DNA of 64,000 nt from positions 122,487 to 186,486 of the forward strand of contig NZ_JAPMOU010000007.1 in assembly GCF_028858535.1 (NCBI RefSeq), written 5' to 3'. The DNA is from Spartinivicinus poritis (GTDB lineage Bacteria; Pseudomonadota; Gammaproteobacteria; Pseudomonadales; Zooshikellaceae). Shown here one piece after another: positions 37,251 through 46,550 of this stretch (its first letter is position 1; each line of letters opens with the position of its first letter). Made by a program: the position numbers and the translations under genes. Under the pieces are notes generated by a model. It was not told the DNA's origin. It did no database searches and saw only the letters and a list, made by a program, of their open reading frames with translations.

Positions 37251-38843
37251 ATGTCAGAAGAAATCATTAAAGTCCCCGATATTGGTGGTAGCGAAGACGT
37301 TGAAATTATCGAAGTATGCGTCCAAGCTGGCGATACAGTTGCAGAAGAAGACTCACTAATTGTGCTTGAGTCTGACAAAGCCACCATGGAAATTCCCTGC
37401 CCCAAAGCAGGAACAATCCAAAAGCTATTAGTGCAAGTAGGTGACAAAGTCTCTGAAGGCAGTGAAATTGTGGCCCTGGCCGCAGAAGGTGCTACTGAAG
37501 CACCAGCGGAACCTGCTCCTGCTGCAGAAGAAACCGCTACAGCAGAGCCAGCCCCAACACAGCAACCTGCTGCTCAAGCACCAACTGCTTCAGCCATTGA
37601 GCCAATTACCGTGCCTGATATTGGCAGTGAAAACGTGCCTGTCATCGAAGTATGCGTAAAAGAAGGTGATGAGATTGCTGAAGAAGACTCAATCATCGTG
37701 CTTGAGTCTGATAAAGCCACCATGGAATTTCCTGCTCCTAAAGCAGGTATCGTCAAAAGCCTGAAAGTGAAAGAAGGCGATACGGTTTCCATGGGCGACC
37801 TAATCTTAGAGCTGGAAACCACGTCTGCAGCACCACCAGTGGCAGAGCAATCCGCTGCGCCTGCGCCAACAGCTGCGCCAGCTCAAGCACCACAAGCAGC
37901 TGCACCACAACCACAAAAATCTGCGACATTAGATAAGCCAAGCCAAAATGTTCATGCTGGTCCAGCCGTTAGAAAACTGGCCCGTGAATTTGGAGTGGAT
38001 TTGTCACTGGTTAAAGGCTCTGGCCCACGTAGCCGAATTCTTAAAGAAGATGTGCAAGCCTACGTTAGCGAGCAGCTGAAAAAAGCGAAAGCCCAACCTA
38101 CTGGTGCTACTGGTGGTGCCGGTATTCCTGAAGTGCCAGCCGTTGACTTCTCACAGTTTGGGCCTGTTCGTGAAGAGCCAATGTCACGGCTGCGCAAAGT
38201 GGGTGGATTCAACCTGCATCGTGCTTGGTTAAACGTACCTCATGTTACCCAATTTGACGAAGCTGACATCAGCGAACTGGAAGCCTTTAGGCAAGCACAA
38301 AAGGCGAAGGGAGTAAAAATGACGCCCCTTCCCTTCTTAGTAAAAGCTTGCGCCCAAGCACTAAGAGCATTACCAAACTTTAATGCGTCACTAAACGCTA
38401 CTGGTGATGGGCTGGTTTATAAAGACTATGTACATATTGGTATAGCAGTTGATACCCCAGATGGCTTATTAGTACCAGTCATTCGCGATGCTGATAAAAA
38501 AGGCTTAGTTGAACTTGCTAAAGAAACCATCGAATTGGCAGGCAAAGCTAAAGAGAAAAAACTATCGCCCGCAGAAATGCAAGGCGCTTGTTTTACAATT
38601 TCCAGCTTAGGTAGTATCGGCGGCACCGCCTTTACCCCAATCGTTAATACACCAGAAGTGGGTATTTTAGGGGTTTCCAAATCGTCCATGAAACCGGTTT
38701 GGAATGGTAAAGAGTTTGAGCCACGCCTAATGTTGCCTTTATGTTTGTCATACGACCACAGGGCAATCAATGGTGCCGACGCAGCACGCTTTACAGCCAT
38801 CTTAAGCGATTTATTAGGCGATATACGGCAGTTATTGCTGTAA
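37251..38843 (+). CDS. aceF: Dihydrolipoamide acetyltransferase, E2 of pyruvate dehydrogenase
   Basis: A 530-residue E2 subunit. It has two lipoyl domains (about 1-75 and 118-192), each with the ESDKATME lipoyl-Lys motif, joined by Ala/Pro-rich swinging-arm linkers. A peripheral E1/E3-binding domain follows (VHAGPAVRKLAREFGVDLSLVKGSGPRSRILKEDV, about 235-270). The C-terminal catalytic domain ends in LSYDHRAINGADAARF with the catalytic His. There are two lipoyl domains rather than the three of E. coli, as in Pseudomonas. It is co-transcribed with aceE and followed by a strong terminator. Confidence 0.96.
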   Translation: MSEEIIKVPDIGGSEDVEIIEVCVQAGDTVAEEDSLIVLESDKATMEIPCPKAGTIQKLLVQVGDKVSEGSEIVALAAEGATEAPAEPAPAAEETATAEPAPTQQPAAQAPTASAIEPITVPDIGSENVPVIEVCVKEGDEIAEEDSIIVLESDKATMEFPAPKAGIVKSLKVKEGDTVSMGDLILELETTSAAPPVAEQSAAPAPTAAPAQAPQAAAPQPQKSATLDKPSQNVHAGPAVRKLAREFGVDLSLVKGSGPRSRILKEDVQAYVSEQLKKAKAQPTGATGGAGIPEVPAVDFSQFGPVREEPMSRLRKVGGFNLHRAWLNVPHVTQFDEADISELEAFRQAQKAKGVKMTPLPFLVKACAQALRALPNFNASLNATGDGLVYKDYVHIGIAVDTPDGLLVPVIRDADKKGLVELAKETIELAGKAKEKKLSPAEMQGACFTISSLGSIGGTAFTPIVNTPEVGILGVSKSSMKPVWNGKEFEPRLMLPLCLSYDHRAINGADAARFTAILSDLLGDIRQLLL

Positions 38844-38865
38844 GCTTGCGAAACGCTTACCCTAC

Positions 38866-38893
38866 AAAAAAGCCCCAACTTTGGGGCTTTTTT
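38866..38893 (+). terminator. Rho-independent terminator of aceEF
   Basis: Thirteen-base inverted arms (AAAAAAGCCCCAA and TTGGGGCTTTTTT) with a two-base centre, 22 bases after the aceF stop, ending in a T run on the + strand. The A run allows use from the other side as well, for the convergent M28 peptidase gene. Confidence 0.88.
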
Positions 38894-38956
38894 AATTTAA
38901 AGACAAAATATACACACCCAACAATATAATCTACATACCCACAGCGAAGGATATAT

Positions 38957-40552
38957 TTATTTCCAATCCCAACTTTGAATAGGATGCCCAAACAGTGAAC
39001 TCCAGACCCCTACTTTAACTCCTGCACTACGCCCCCATGCAGTTAATAATAAGTTATCACCAGCTTCGCTAACTACCCGCTGACCTTCGATTTTCCATTT
39101 TTGCCCTTTACCACTATCACAGCTTTTTAATACAGCACGATCACCCCGACTCGCTATATCACTTACCGCTAAACAGTTGCCTGATTTATGCTTTAACCGA
39201 CCTTGGTCATCATGTTGCCATAGTTGCTTTTTATTAGTGGCACAGTTAGCCAGCTCTGCCTGGTTAGATGTATTAACAGACAAACAATAACCTGTGACTG
39301 ATTTTAATTGTTTAAAGTCACCTGGATCGGGGTCAGGATCAGAGCCTGCGGTTTTGGCCATTTCCACAGCAAATGATGTAGCCATTTTGGCAAACTTATA
39401 AGCATGGTTCGCATTGTTACCAGATTTACTAATGGTATCACCTGTAGTATGTAATGCTTGGTTATGCTTACCAAAAGGTGCTTCTGATGGCATGGTAGCT
39501 GGGAAGCCTTGGTTATGCCAAGAGGCATGATCAGAGCAAGCATAGCCACATTGAGTAGTACCAATATTTAATTCAGGTGCATAATAATTTGCGACCTCTT
39601 TGAAAAAGTTATTCTGTGCACTATTGGTATAATCAGTAATAATTGCCGCATCAACCGCATCTCCCTGATAGTTGGTCATATCCAATTGCAGCACACCAAC
39701 CACATTTTTCCCTTGGTTTTTATGAGCTTTAGCAATTTCTTGAGACCCCTTCAAACCTACTTCTTCTGCCGCATACCCCATAAATTTTAAGGTTCTACTA
39801 GGCTTGTAGTCATTATTCATTAAAACTCGAATCACTTCTGTAATCGTAGAGATACCTGATGCATTATCGTCAGCCCCTGGTGCACGGGCATTAATTCGAT
39901 CACTACTGTATTGATTAATTGAGTCTAAGTGCCCACCGACTACAACGATTTCGTCAGCTAATTCATTCCCTTGTATTGTCATCACGACAGAGTCCTGATT
40001 CCAACTGTTGTGATTATACAGCTCAACTGATACATCGGATCGGCCCGCACTTAACTCAGCCCATTTGTCACGAATACGTTTTGCAGCATTGACACCAGTA
40101 CTGCTACGATAATAACGGTTATTATATTCAGACAGTTCGATAATAAAGCTTCTAATTTCAGACTCTTTAATTTGAGGTAATAAAGGATTAATAATACTTT
40201 GCTGGTCAATCTTATAATCAATCAATGCTTGAGGCCTATTATCCATAAATGCTTGGATAGAAGCATAAGCCGCTTGCTCATTCTCATGCACCATATAACC
40301 ACCACACCGCCTAAATTGCTTGTGCATATACATACTTAATAGTGGTAAATGTTTTTCCTGCACTTTAACCAAGCTTACCTTATCATTAGCTAAGTCAAAT
40401 GATTTTTCATCTTGCATTAAACCTGGCATTTGCTGCTTTAACAAGTCATAACCATCTTTTCCAATAGTTACCCATACCTTTTCATTTGCTTGTGCAAAGC
40501 TAGCAAGTGCTAAGGCACTAGCTAAGCCTGTTAGCAATAAAAACTTTTTCAT
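38957..40552 (-). CDS. Secreted M28 family aminopeptidase with C-terminal ricin-type lectin domain
   Basis: A 531-residue precursor with a signal peptide (MKKFLLLTGLASALALASFAQA). After a propeptide-like N-terminal part, the M28 zinc domain spans about residues 145-390. Metal ligands are seen in GGHLDS (H208), GADDNASG (D228), GYAAEEVGLKGS, QLDMTNY and YACSDHASW. This is the arrangement of Vibrio leucyl aminopeptidases. After an Asp/Pro linker, residues 405-531 form a beta-trefoil with QLWQ, QKWK and a final HPIQSWDWK. The start at 40552 has GGAAGGTGA just upstream. The trefoil is shared with the M4 protease next to it, so both may bind the same glycan. Confidence 0.9.
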   Translation of the reverse strand: MKKFLLLTGLASALALASFAQANEKVWVTIGKDGYDLLKQQMPGLMQDEKSFDLANDKVSLVKVQEKHLPLLSMYMHKQFRRCGGYMVHENEQAAYASIQAFMDNRPQALIDYKIDQQSIINPLLPQIKESEIRSFIIELSEYNNRYYRSSTGVNAAKRIRDKWAELSAGRSDVSVELYNHNSWNQDSVVMTIQGNELADEIVVVGGHLDSINQYSSDRINARAPGADDNASGISTITEVIRVLMNNDYKPSRTLKFMGYAAEEVGLKGSQEIAKAHKNQGKNVVGVLQLDMTNYQGDAVDAAIITDYTNSAQNNFFKEVANYYAPELNIGTTQCGYACSDHASWHNQGFPATMPSEAPFGKHNQALHTTGDTISKSGNNANHAYKFAKMATSFAVEMAKTAGSDPDPDPGDFKQLKSVTGYCLSVNTSNQAELANCATNKKQLWQHDDQGRLKHKSGNCLAVSDIASRGDRAVLKSCDSGKGQKWKIEGQRVVSEAGDNLLLTAWGRSAGVKVGVWSSLFGHPIQSWDWK

Positions 40553-40718
40553 TGGTTCACCTTCCATGTGAAATAGAGTTGATAAAAAGTTAACTGCAAT
40601 TTTTTATAATTATTATTAAACAAAAGCAACTTACTGATTACACCAGCAAGTCGCTTTGCATAACTAAAATTAAGTGTAGCTGGTTATGCCATTCACGAGA
40701 GCTTTTTAGAGATCCCCT

Positions 40719-42617
40719 TTACTTTTTCCAACTCCATTGCTGGATTGGATGATTGTTAAGAGAAGTCCAAACTCCTACCCTTGCGCCACTACGTGCCCCC
40801 CAACTCGTAAGTCGTAAACTTGAATCCTTCGCATTTTGAATAACATTACCATTGAACTGCCAACGCTGATAATCTTGTGAATTACACGAGCTTAAAACTG
40901 TTCGGCTCCCACGCTTGGGATTAGCACCTACAGATAGGCATGAATTATTGTCTGATTTAACTTTTAAGTACCCTTTATCATCCAATAACCATTGTTGATT
41001 ATTTCCATTTTTACAGGATGATACAGTGATTGAGCCTCCTGCTGCAGTCAAACAATAGCCCGTACCCACCTGTAGACTCTTATATTTCCCGGTAGGATCA
41101 GGTGGGTCAACCTTACAACTATCACCCAAGCCAACTACTTTAAACGCTGTTTTTACATCAGCAACAGAATACCCTTTTTGCTTTGCTGCTTTCATTACAT
41201 CACAAGCACCTTGTTCAAAAGTAGAATTTTTCTGCCAAAAAACCTGATTGGCTAATACCATTACATCAAAAGCCTTGCGAACGCCCCAGCCTTTCACTTC
41301 TGCTAGTTGATAAAAAGCTTTATTAAAAATACCACTAGAGTGATGCACATCCATTCCACTACGATAATCTTTAATATGCTCAATCGAACCACGATGCTTG
41401 CTAGGATTAGGGAAGTTTCGAATTCCTTTACCACTTTTAGTAATATCTGCTCCAACAATCCAGTCTACCTTTCCTCTCATAAAAAACTCAGCAGCTTCAC
41501 CAGCCATATCAGAAAAAGCTTCGTTCATACCGCCAGATTGATTACGATAAACCAAATTAGAATTAAACTGAGTAAAGCCATGGCTAACCTCATGGGAAAC
41601 AACATCCAATCCAGTTAAAGGGTAAAAGGTATTACGACCATCACCAAAGGTCATCGAACTGCCATTCCAGAATGCATTCTCATAATTTCTACTGTAATGC
41701 ACTCTTAATGTTAATTTTGTTTTTAACGGTTTAACTCCATACCAATCGTTATATAGCTTAAATACAACCCCGCCAAAATAATGCGCATCGTTCAGCGGTG
41801 AATATGCACCATTAATTTCCTTTACCGTATTTTCAGGGCAGTTAAATCGATGAACAGAGCCACCACTGGTTGCATGATTAAGGTTAATGGTTTTTACGTT
41901 AGTATTTTCCATTCGACATTGATCATCGACATCCAAGTGATCAAAATCCTTACCATAATAGTATTTACCTGTATTTCTATTACCGCCTGGTCCTGTTGCT
42001 TTTTTTCCATGAGCCAAACCTTCCCAGTGATCAATAACTTCTCCCGTGTGAGCATCAATTATAAAAAAAGGCCGGGATGGAAAGCCTAAAGCATCTGTAT
42101 AGTATGAAACCTCATAAACCAACTTAGGCTCATCATCTTCAAGATAGATAAATAATGCCTGTTGTTGATTTTCAAGCTTTAATGCTGATAAATGGCTGAC
42201 TCCCATATACTGCTTTGCAATAAACTTTATTTGAGATTCATCTAAGTTGGGACGTAAGCTTAACGATAGGTCATCCAGGCCTATCACTTGAAAACCAGAA
42301 AAACGCTCATAAGCTCCATTTGCAGAACGAATTAATGTAAGGGTTAGCCCCCAAATTGGAATGTTATGATATTGTTGTTGGAAACGACTAATCGACTTTC
42401 CTGATTTAAGTAAAACCTGATTTACCAGCTCTACTCGTTCATTATTGGACATACCTAAAATAGTGGTAATCTGCTGACTTTGTGATAGGTTAATTGCTTT
42501 ATTTAATTCGAAATTTGTTAAATCAACTTTTTCAATTGCAGCGTTTGCATTAGCTGCTAATACACTTATTGCGATAGTACTGATATGAAAAAACCTATAA
42601 AAACTCAAGCTATCCAT
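40719..42617 (-). CDS. Secreted M4 family (thermolysin/vibriolysin-like) metalloprotease with ricin-type domain
   Basis: A 632-residue preproenzyme. It has a signal peptide (to about ANANA, residue 27), then FTP/PepSY propeptide domains (to about 200) with the GLDDLSLSLRPN and IDAHTGEVIDHWEG segments. The M4 catalytic domain has HEVSHGFTQ (H342, E343, H346), GGMNEAFSD (third ligand E366) and DVHHSSGIFNKAF with the catalytic His. Residues 510-632 are a beta-trefoil lectin domain ending HPIQQWSWKK. The family prefers hydrophobic residues at P1'. AAGGAG precedes the start. No clear terminator follows. Confidence 0.92.
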   Translation of the reverse strand: MDSLSFYRFFHISTIAISVLAANANAAIEKVDLTNFELNKAINLSQSQQITTILGMSNNERVELVNQVLLKSGKSISRFQQQYHNIPIWGLTLTLIRSANGAYERFSGFQVIGLDDLSLSLRPNLDESQIKFIAKQYMGVSHLSALKLENQQQALFIYLEDDEPKLVYEVSYYTDALGFPSRPFFIIDAHTGEVIDHWEGLAHGKKATGPGGNRNTGKYYYGKDFDHLDVDDQCRMENTNVKTINLNHATSGGSVHRFNCPENTVKEINGAYSPLNDAHYFGGVVFKLYNDWYGVKPLKTKLTLRVHYSRNYENAFWNGSSMTFGDGRNTFYPLTGLDVVSHEVSHGFTQFNSNLVYRNQSGGMNEAFSDMAGEAAEFFMRGKVDWIVGADITKSGKGIRNFPNPSKHRGSIEHIKDYRSGMDVHHSSGIFNKAFYQLAEVKGWGVRKAFDVMVLANQVFWQKNSTFEQGACDVMKAAKQKGYSVADVKTAFKVVGLGDSCKVDPPDPTGKYKSLQVGTGYCLTAAGGSITVSSCKNGNNQQWLLDDKGYLKVKSDNNSCLSVGANPKRGSRTVLSSCNSQDYQRWQFNGNVIQNAKDSSLRLTSWGARSGARVGVWTSLNNHPIQQWSWKK

Positions 42618-42769
42618 ATGTCACTCCTTAACATATTTTAGTTGACAGATAGTTTGAATTTTAGCCTGTCACTATAAAGTCACTGTCGCGATAGTTTTCC
42701 CATGAGACCACCCTCATAAAAAATACCAAACAGAAATCACAAAAAAACCCACCTTCATAATTTAGTCAT

Positions 42770-42798
42770 AAAAAAAGCGGCTATTAGCCGCTTTTTTT
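42770..42798 (-). terminator. Rho-independent terminator downstream of the first reprolysin-like protease gene
   Basis: Near-perfect inverted repeat: a run of A plus GCGGCTA at 42770-42783 and TAGCCGC plus a run of T at 42785-42798. On the minus strand it gives a GC-rich stem followed by Ts, 18 bases after the stop at 42817. Confidence 0.85.
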
Positions 42799-42816
42799 AT
42801 GCTATTAATACAACTT

Positions 42817-44682
42817 TTATTTCACAACTTTTATATTATCAATATTAAACTCTACACCTCGGTCTGGGCCAATAACCACCAGTTTAGCATCAACAAACTG
42901 GGAACCTTTGGCATTAAGCGTACCAGATAAAGTAAACCACTGACTATGAGTCACTACTTTACGAGCAATACGATGCCAGTAGTTACGACGAGGGTTGTTT
43001 TTGTCTGTATACAGCAGGTATAGAGAAACTGGTTGAGCTGTACCACGATAATTATCCAGCTTCACATCGGCTGACACTTGATAAGACTTGTTCGCTTCAA
43101 CATGCCCCGTAACATCCACACCAGGTCCATAATACCAAGCATTACGATTATAACTTCTTAGGCTATAACGACCTTTAGATGCATGGTAGCTTGTTCTATA
43201 AAAGCCGCTATCTAAGCTAATTGCCTCATAATTCCAATTTTCAAAGCTTTCTTCAAATGCAATTGGATTATTGGGTGTTACTGGCTTGGTAACTTCTACC
43301 AGCTTAAATTCATCAATAATAAAGTCACGATTTGCTTGTGGACCGTAAGCAAATAATTTTAATTTCTCAACAACGGCCCTTGACGTTAATTTGAACTTTT
43401 TCTTTAGTGTGGTGAACTCTTTATTAGTAACAGAAGCATCCGCTAAATACTGAAAGCTCTGGCCACCATTAATTTCAAGGGTAATTTGTGCATCATCCCG
43501 AATGGTATATCGATCATCACCAACCAGTTTGATTTTTGCACTTACTTCATACTCATAGCCCTTTTTAACTTTATCAGTCACATCCTGCATAGGGCCCGAG
43601 TAAAAATATGGTCTATTTCTAACCTGTAGTCGATAATCTTGGCCACAGCTAGTTACTTTAGAAATTTGCTCTAGGTACCCCCCATGCCTAAACATAGACC
43701 AATCACTTATTTCGTTAAAATCTCCTTGCGATAATAAATTTTTCTCCATATGAGACTTTTTACAAAGTTCTGGAGTGGTTGGCTGAGCACCGCCCGTGCC
43801 AGTCTCACCATTACCAGAACCTGGGTTGGTTTCTGGGGTAGTTTCACCTGGATCAGTCTCTAATGGATGCTTTGTTGGCATAAACTCAGAAATTTGCTTA
43901 GCTAATTCATTTAGATTTTCTGAAGAGTCTGCACCATTGTATGACGTTTTTTCCACACCACATGCACGTCCATTACATTTATACAGGCTTGGGTTGGAAA
44001 ATTGCTGCAGGCCAGTTGCTCTAAATACATAAGGATACGCCATAACTGTAGTGAAGTTACCCTGTTCACCATAGCCACGCCCCCACTTATATACACCACC
44101 CACACTCTTTTGTTTTAATGAATGGCCTAGCCCCATATTATGACCCAACTCATGGACAAAGGTATTATAACCACAGTCAACACCTACTAAGTTATAAGCT
44201 TGGGAGCTAGCACCATAATAGAATTTTCCTTCTGAGTTATATCGAGAAACATAACCTTGTGGCACATAGCCTATCCCACAAGTTATATAACCATCATTAG
44301 TGCGCTCTGCTAAATTAACTAATGTAACTATATCAGCACCGTGCTCTTTTCTTAACTTTTGTACATAGCTATCTGCACGAAACCCATCTAAATTATAGCC
44401 ATTTACAGTTTGATAATAATTAGTTTTGAGTTTCTCAGAATGCACCAAACGCAATTGTAGATTAACATTACTATTGGCATATGCTTTATTCGCGTACGAT
44501 ATATAAGACGTAATTCGTGCATCAATATCACGCCCTTTATAAGTTTTAGTTGCAGCATCAGTATATAAAACCATTACATCAACTACAGTTTTTTGAGTAT
44601 TTGCATATGCTGCATTTATAGACATAACAGCTGCAGTTAATAAGCTACTGCTAGCAAGGACAAATTTACCAAATGCTTTCAT
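42817..44682 (-). CDS. Secreted reprolysin-like (M12B-type) metalloprotease with two carbohydrate-binding modules
   Basis: A 621-residue precursor. The signal peptide ends near ANAAYA (residue 27), and the catalytic domain starts at once (VVDVMVLYTDAA), with no propeptide. The zinc motif is intact: FVHELGHNMGLGHS (H177, E178, H181, H187), followed by the VMAYPY Met-turn and conserved Cys pairs. After an ETTPETNPGSGNG linker come two beta-sandwich modules of the CBM4/9 type (about 310-460 and 475-621), each ending in an IDEFKL/IDNIKV strand. The gene lies 44 bases after a gene for a membrane-anchored propeptide-like protein. A paralogous pair is 5 kb away. It probably degrades extracellular or host proteins. 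Confidence 0.88.
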   Translation of the reverse strand: MKAFGKFVLASSSLLTAAVMSINAAYANTQKTVVDVMVLYTDAATKTYKGRDIDARITSYISYANKAYANSNVNLQLRLVHSEKLKTNYYQTVNGYNLDGFRADSYVQKLRKEHGADIVTLVNLAERTNDGYITCGIGYVPQGYVSRYNSEGKFYYGASSQAYNLVGVDCGYNTFVHELGHNMGLGHSLKQKSVGGVYKWGRGYGEQGNFTTVMAYPYVFRATGLQQFSNPSLYKCNGRACGVEKTSYNGADSSENLNELAKQISEFMPTKHPLETDPGETTPETNPGSGNGETGTGGAQPTTPELCKKSHMEKNLLSQGDFNEISDWSMFRHGGYLEQISKVTSCGQDYRLQVRNRPYFYSGPMQDVTDKVKKGYEYEVSAKIKLVGDDRYTIRDDAQITLEINGGQSFQYLADASVTNKEFTTLKKKFKLTSRAVVEKLKLFAYGPQANRDFIIDEFKLVEVTKPVTPNNPIAFEESFENWNYEAISLDSGFYRTSYHASKGRYSLRSYNRNAWYYGPGVDVTGHVEANKSYQVSADVKLDNYRGTAQPVSLYLLYTDKNNPRRNYWHRIARKVVTHSQWFTLSGTLNAKGSQFVDAKLVVIGPDRGVEFNIDNIKVVK

Positions 44683-44726
44683 CAGGTGACTCTCCCTTGT
44701 ATGAGGTGTAAAGTGTTGTCTATTAA

Positions 44727-45395
44727 TTAACGCTCTTGCGGCGCTTGTAATTTCCCGCTAGATGCTACTGGAGGCTCATCAACAGCAGCTTTAATATTAT
44801 TTTCATTTATTATTTGAGTTTCGCCTGAGCCATTATCCACAACGGCAGAATAAATGCCTTCACGAGTGGAAATAGTTATGTGAGTTTGAACCTTCCCTCT
44901 AGTCACAATGACGTTTTCTGTAGGATCTCCATCCACGATAACGCCTGTCCACACATGAACACCATTGAACGAATTTGCTGTATCAGTCAGTTTGGTAATA
45001 AATGATTTATTTAACTCTGGAATAGGAAACTCAAGTACCTGACCGACCTGAATCTGTTCAATATAAGATGGATCGACTTGTAGGTGATCAACAGGAATGT
45101 CGAATTTATCAACCGATTGTTGCTGCCCAGTTTCTTGCCAAAATACTACAGGTGTTCCATCTAGTTTCGGCAGTTGTGGCTTTTTCTTTGGTACAGGCAA
45201 GTTACTTGACTCAACCAATTCTTCTGATTTAGCAGTATTTTCAGCTTTATCAAGATTTTTGCTTAAGCCTTGCTGACTAATATTATTACTGACTTGATCA
45301 GCGGTGACTTGCTGGTCATTATTTTGAGTAACCCATAAGCCAACAGCAATACCTGCAACAGCACATAATGAGCCTGCAGCAAGCTTCCAAGACAT
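44727..45395 (-). CDS. Membrane-anchored propeptide-like protein, partner of the metalloprotease
   Basis: A 222-residue protein: one N-terminal transmembrane anchor (LAAGSLCAVAGIAVGLWV), a polar linker (about 25-85), then a beta-rich domain (about 95-205). That domain has LQVDPSYIEQIQVGQVLEFPIPEL, VHVWTGVIVDGDPTENVIVTRGK and HITISTREGIYSAVVDNGSG. It resembles the N-terminal propeptide of many bacterial reprolysin-like proteases, a part the neighbouring protease lacks. I infer a trans-acting inhibitor or foldase held in the inner membrane, facing the periplasm. The ATG at 45395 has GGGGAG 9 bases upstream; an ATG 6 codons earlier has none. Its paralog is at 49924-50640. Confidence 0.68.
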   Translation of the reverse strand: MSWKLAAGSLCAVAGIAVGLWVTQNNDQQVTADQVSNNISQQGLSKNLDKAENTAKSEELVESSNLPVPKKKPQLPKLDGTPVVFWQETGQQQSVDKFDIPVDHLQVDPSYIEQIQVGQVLEFPIPELNKSFITKLTDTANSFNGVHVWTGVIVDGDPTENVIVTRGKVQTHITISTREGIYSAVVDNGSGETQIINENNIKAAVDEPPVASSGKLQAPQER

Positions 45396-45761
45396 CAAAT
45401 TCAGTCTCCCCATGGTTATAAGTAATAGAATATGTTGCTAAGTGCTGGTTTTCTTGTGCTTTTTTGATAAACAACAAGAGTTGCTATATTTTTTCTCCCT
45501 TTACTAATAATCGCGTTAAAGGAAGTCACTAGTGGTACATACTAACTAGGTTATACAACAACTAACGTGTGGCGAATTATAATGTCGAGATTGATTTGAA
45601 AAAGAGACCCAGCTCACAAAAAATCGATTTAAAGGATCGCGAAACAAGAATAATTCAACAACTCAATAACCATAAAATGACTAGTCAGTTTCAGAATTAA
45701 AGAGGACGAAAGTGCGATAAGCCCAAAGAGATAAGTGCCCAAATAAATAACAAAAAAAGGG
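45396..45761. other. Intergenic region upstream of the first protease cassette
   Basis: About 365 AT-rich bases without an open frame. It should carry the promoter of the propeptide-like gene and the 3' end of the receiver-protein transcript. I see no clear promoter hexamers or terminator. Confidence 0.5.
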
Positions 45762-46550
45762 CTAATTTAATAAAGCAGAGAGTTTATTTTTTATTCTAGT
45801 TTCCCATCTACTTATCTTCAATAGGTCAACACGGGAGAGAGTAATATTTTTCTCAGGAGGATGGTCAAGCCCTGCTAACACAGGTACTGGCAATGTGTCA
45901 ATAATAGCATTAATATTGTCAAAATTATTATCACTTATAACATCTATAACCCAAGCAGATACTTTTTTGCTTTTTATCATATCAAGTGAGGTCGGTGTTT
46001 CTGATAGCCTAACTACCTCAACCTGATAACCAAGCTGATTAACCAAATTAGTAAGCACAGCCTGGCTTCTATCAGAATCAATTATCAACCCAACAACGGG
46101 GCCTAGTTCTACTTTTTCAATACACAGCACTTTCTGAATAGTAGTTACGAACTCACGACTAACAACAGGTACTGAAATACATGCTTGAGCCCCCAAGCTG
46201 ATTGCCATTTTCCCTAAATAGCGGTCATTCCACTCATTAATCACTATGATGGGTATACTTGAAGCAACAGGGTCACTTCTTAACAGCTGTATAAGTGATA
46301 AACAAGTAATACCCTGCAAGTCAGCACTGATTAAAATAACATTTGGCAAAAAGCGCTTTACCATCACAGCAGCCATTAACGGCTCATTACAAACCAGCGC
46401 ATCCATGGCAAGACGGCAAACCATATTATCAAGCAGTTTCGATGTATTTCCTGAATGCCCAATTAATAATCCTTTAAGTGCAATATTAGAACTCCAATGT
46501 TGCTTAGTTGAGCAAAGTGTTAGCTCGCCATGGTCAGCATTAGCGTTCAT
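45762..46550 (-). CDS. Protein with two degenerate response-regulator receiver-like domains
   Basis: A 262-residue cytoplasmic protein with no output domain. Residues 25-140 follow a CheY-like pattern (GLLIGHSGNTSKLL, VILISADLQGITCLSLIQLLRS, IPIIVINEW, LGAQACISVPV). Residues 150-262 are a second, poorer copy (VGLIIDSDRSQAVLTNLVNQLGYQVEVV, WVIDVIS, VPVLAGLDHPP). The phospho-acceptor region reads SADLQ in the first copy and VIDVI in the second; the usual Asp pair near the N-terminus and the Lys of the last strand are poorly kept. It may be an adaptor or phosphorylation-independent regulator. It lies alone between two protease cassettes; a regulatory link to them is only a guess. Confidence 0.55.
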   Translation of the reverse strand: MNANADHGELTLCSTKQHWSSNIALKGLLIGHSGNTSKLLDNMVCRLAMDALVCNEPLMAAVMVKRFLPNVILISADLQGITCLSLIQLLRSDPVASSIPIIVINEWNDRYLGKMAISLGAQACISVPVVSREFVTTIQKVLCIEKVELGPVVGLIIDSDRSQAVLTNLVNQLGYQVEVVRLSETPTSLDMIKSKKVSAWVIDVISDNNFDNINAIIDTLPVPVLAGLDHPPEKNITLSRVDLLKISRWETRIKNKLSALLN

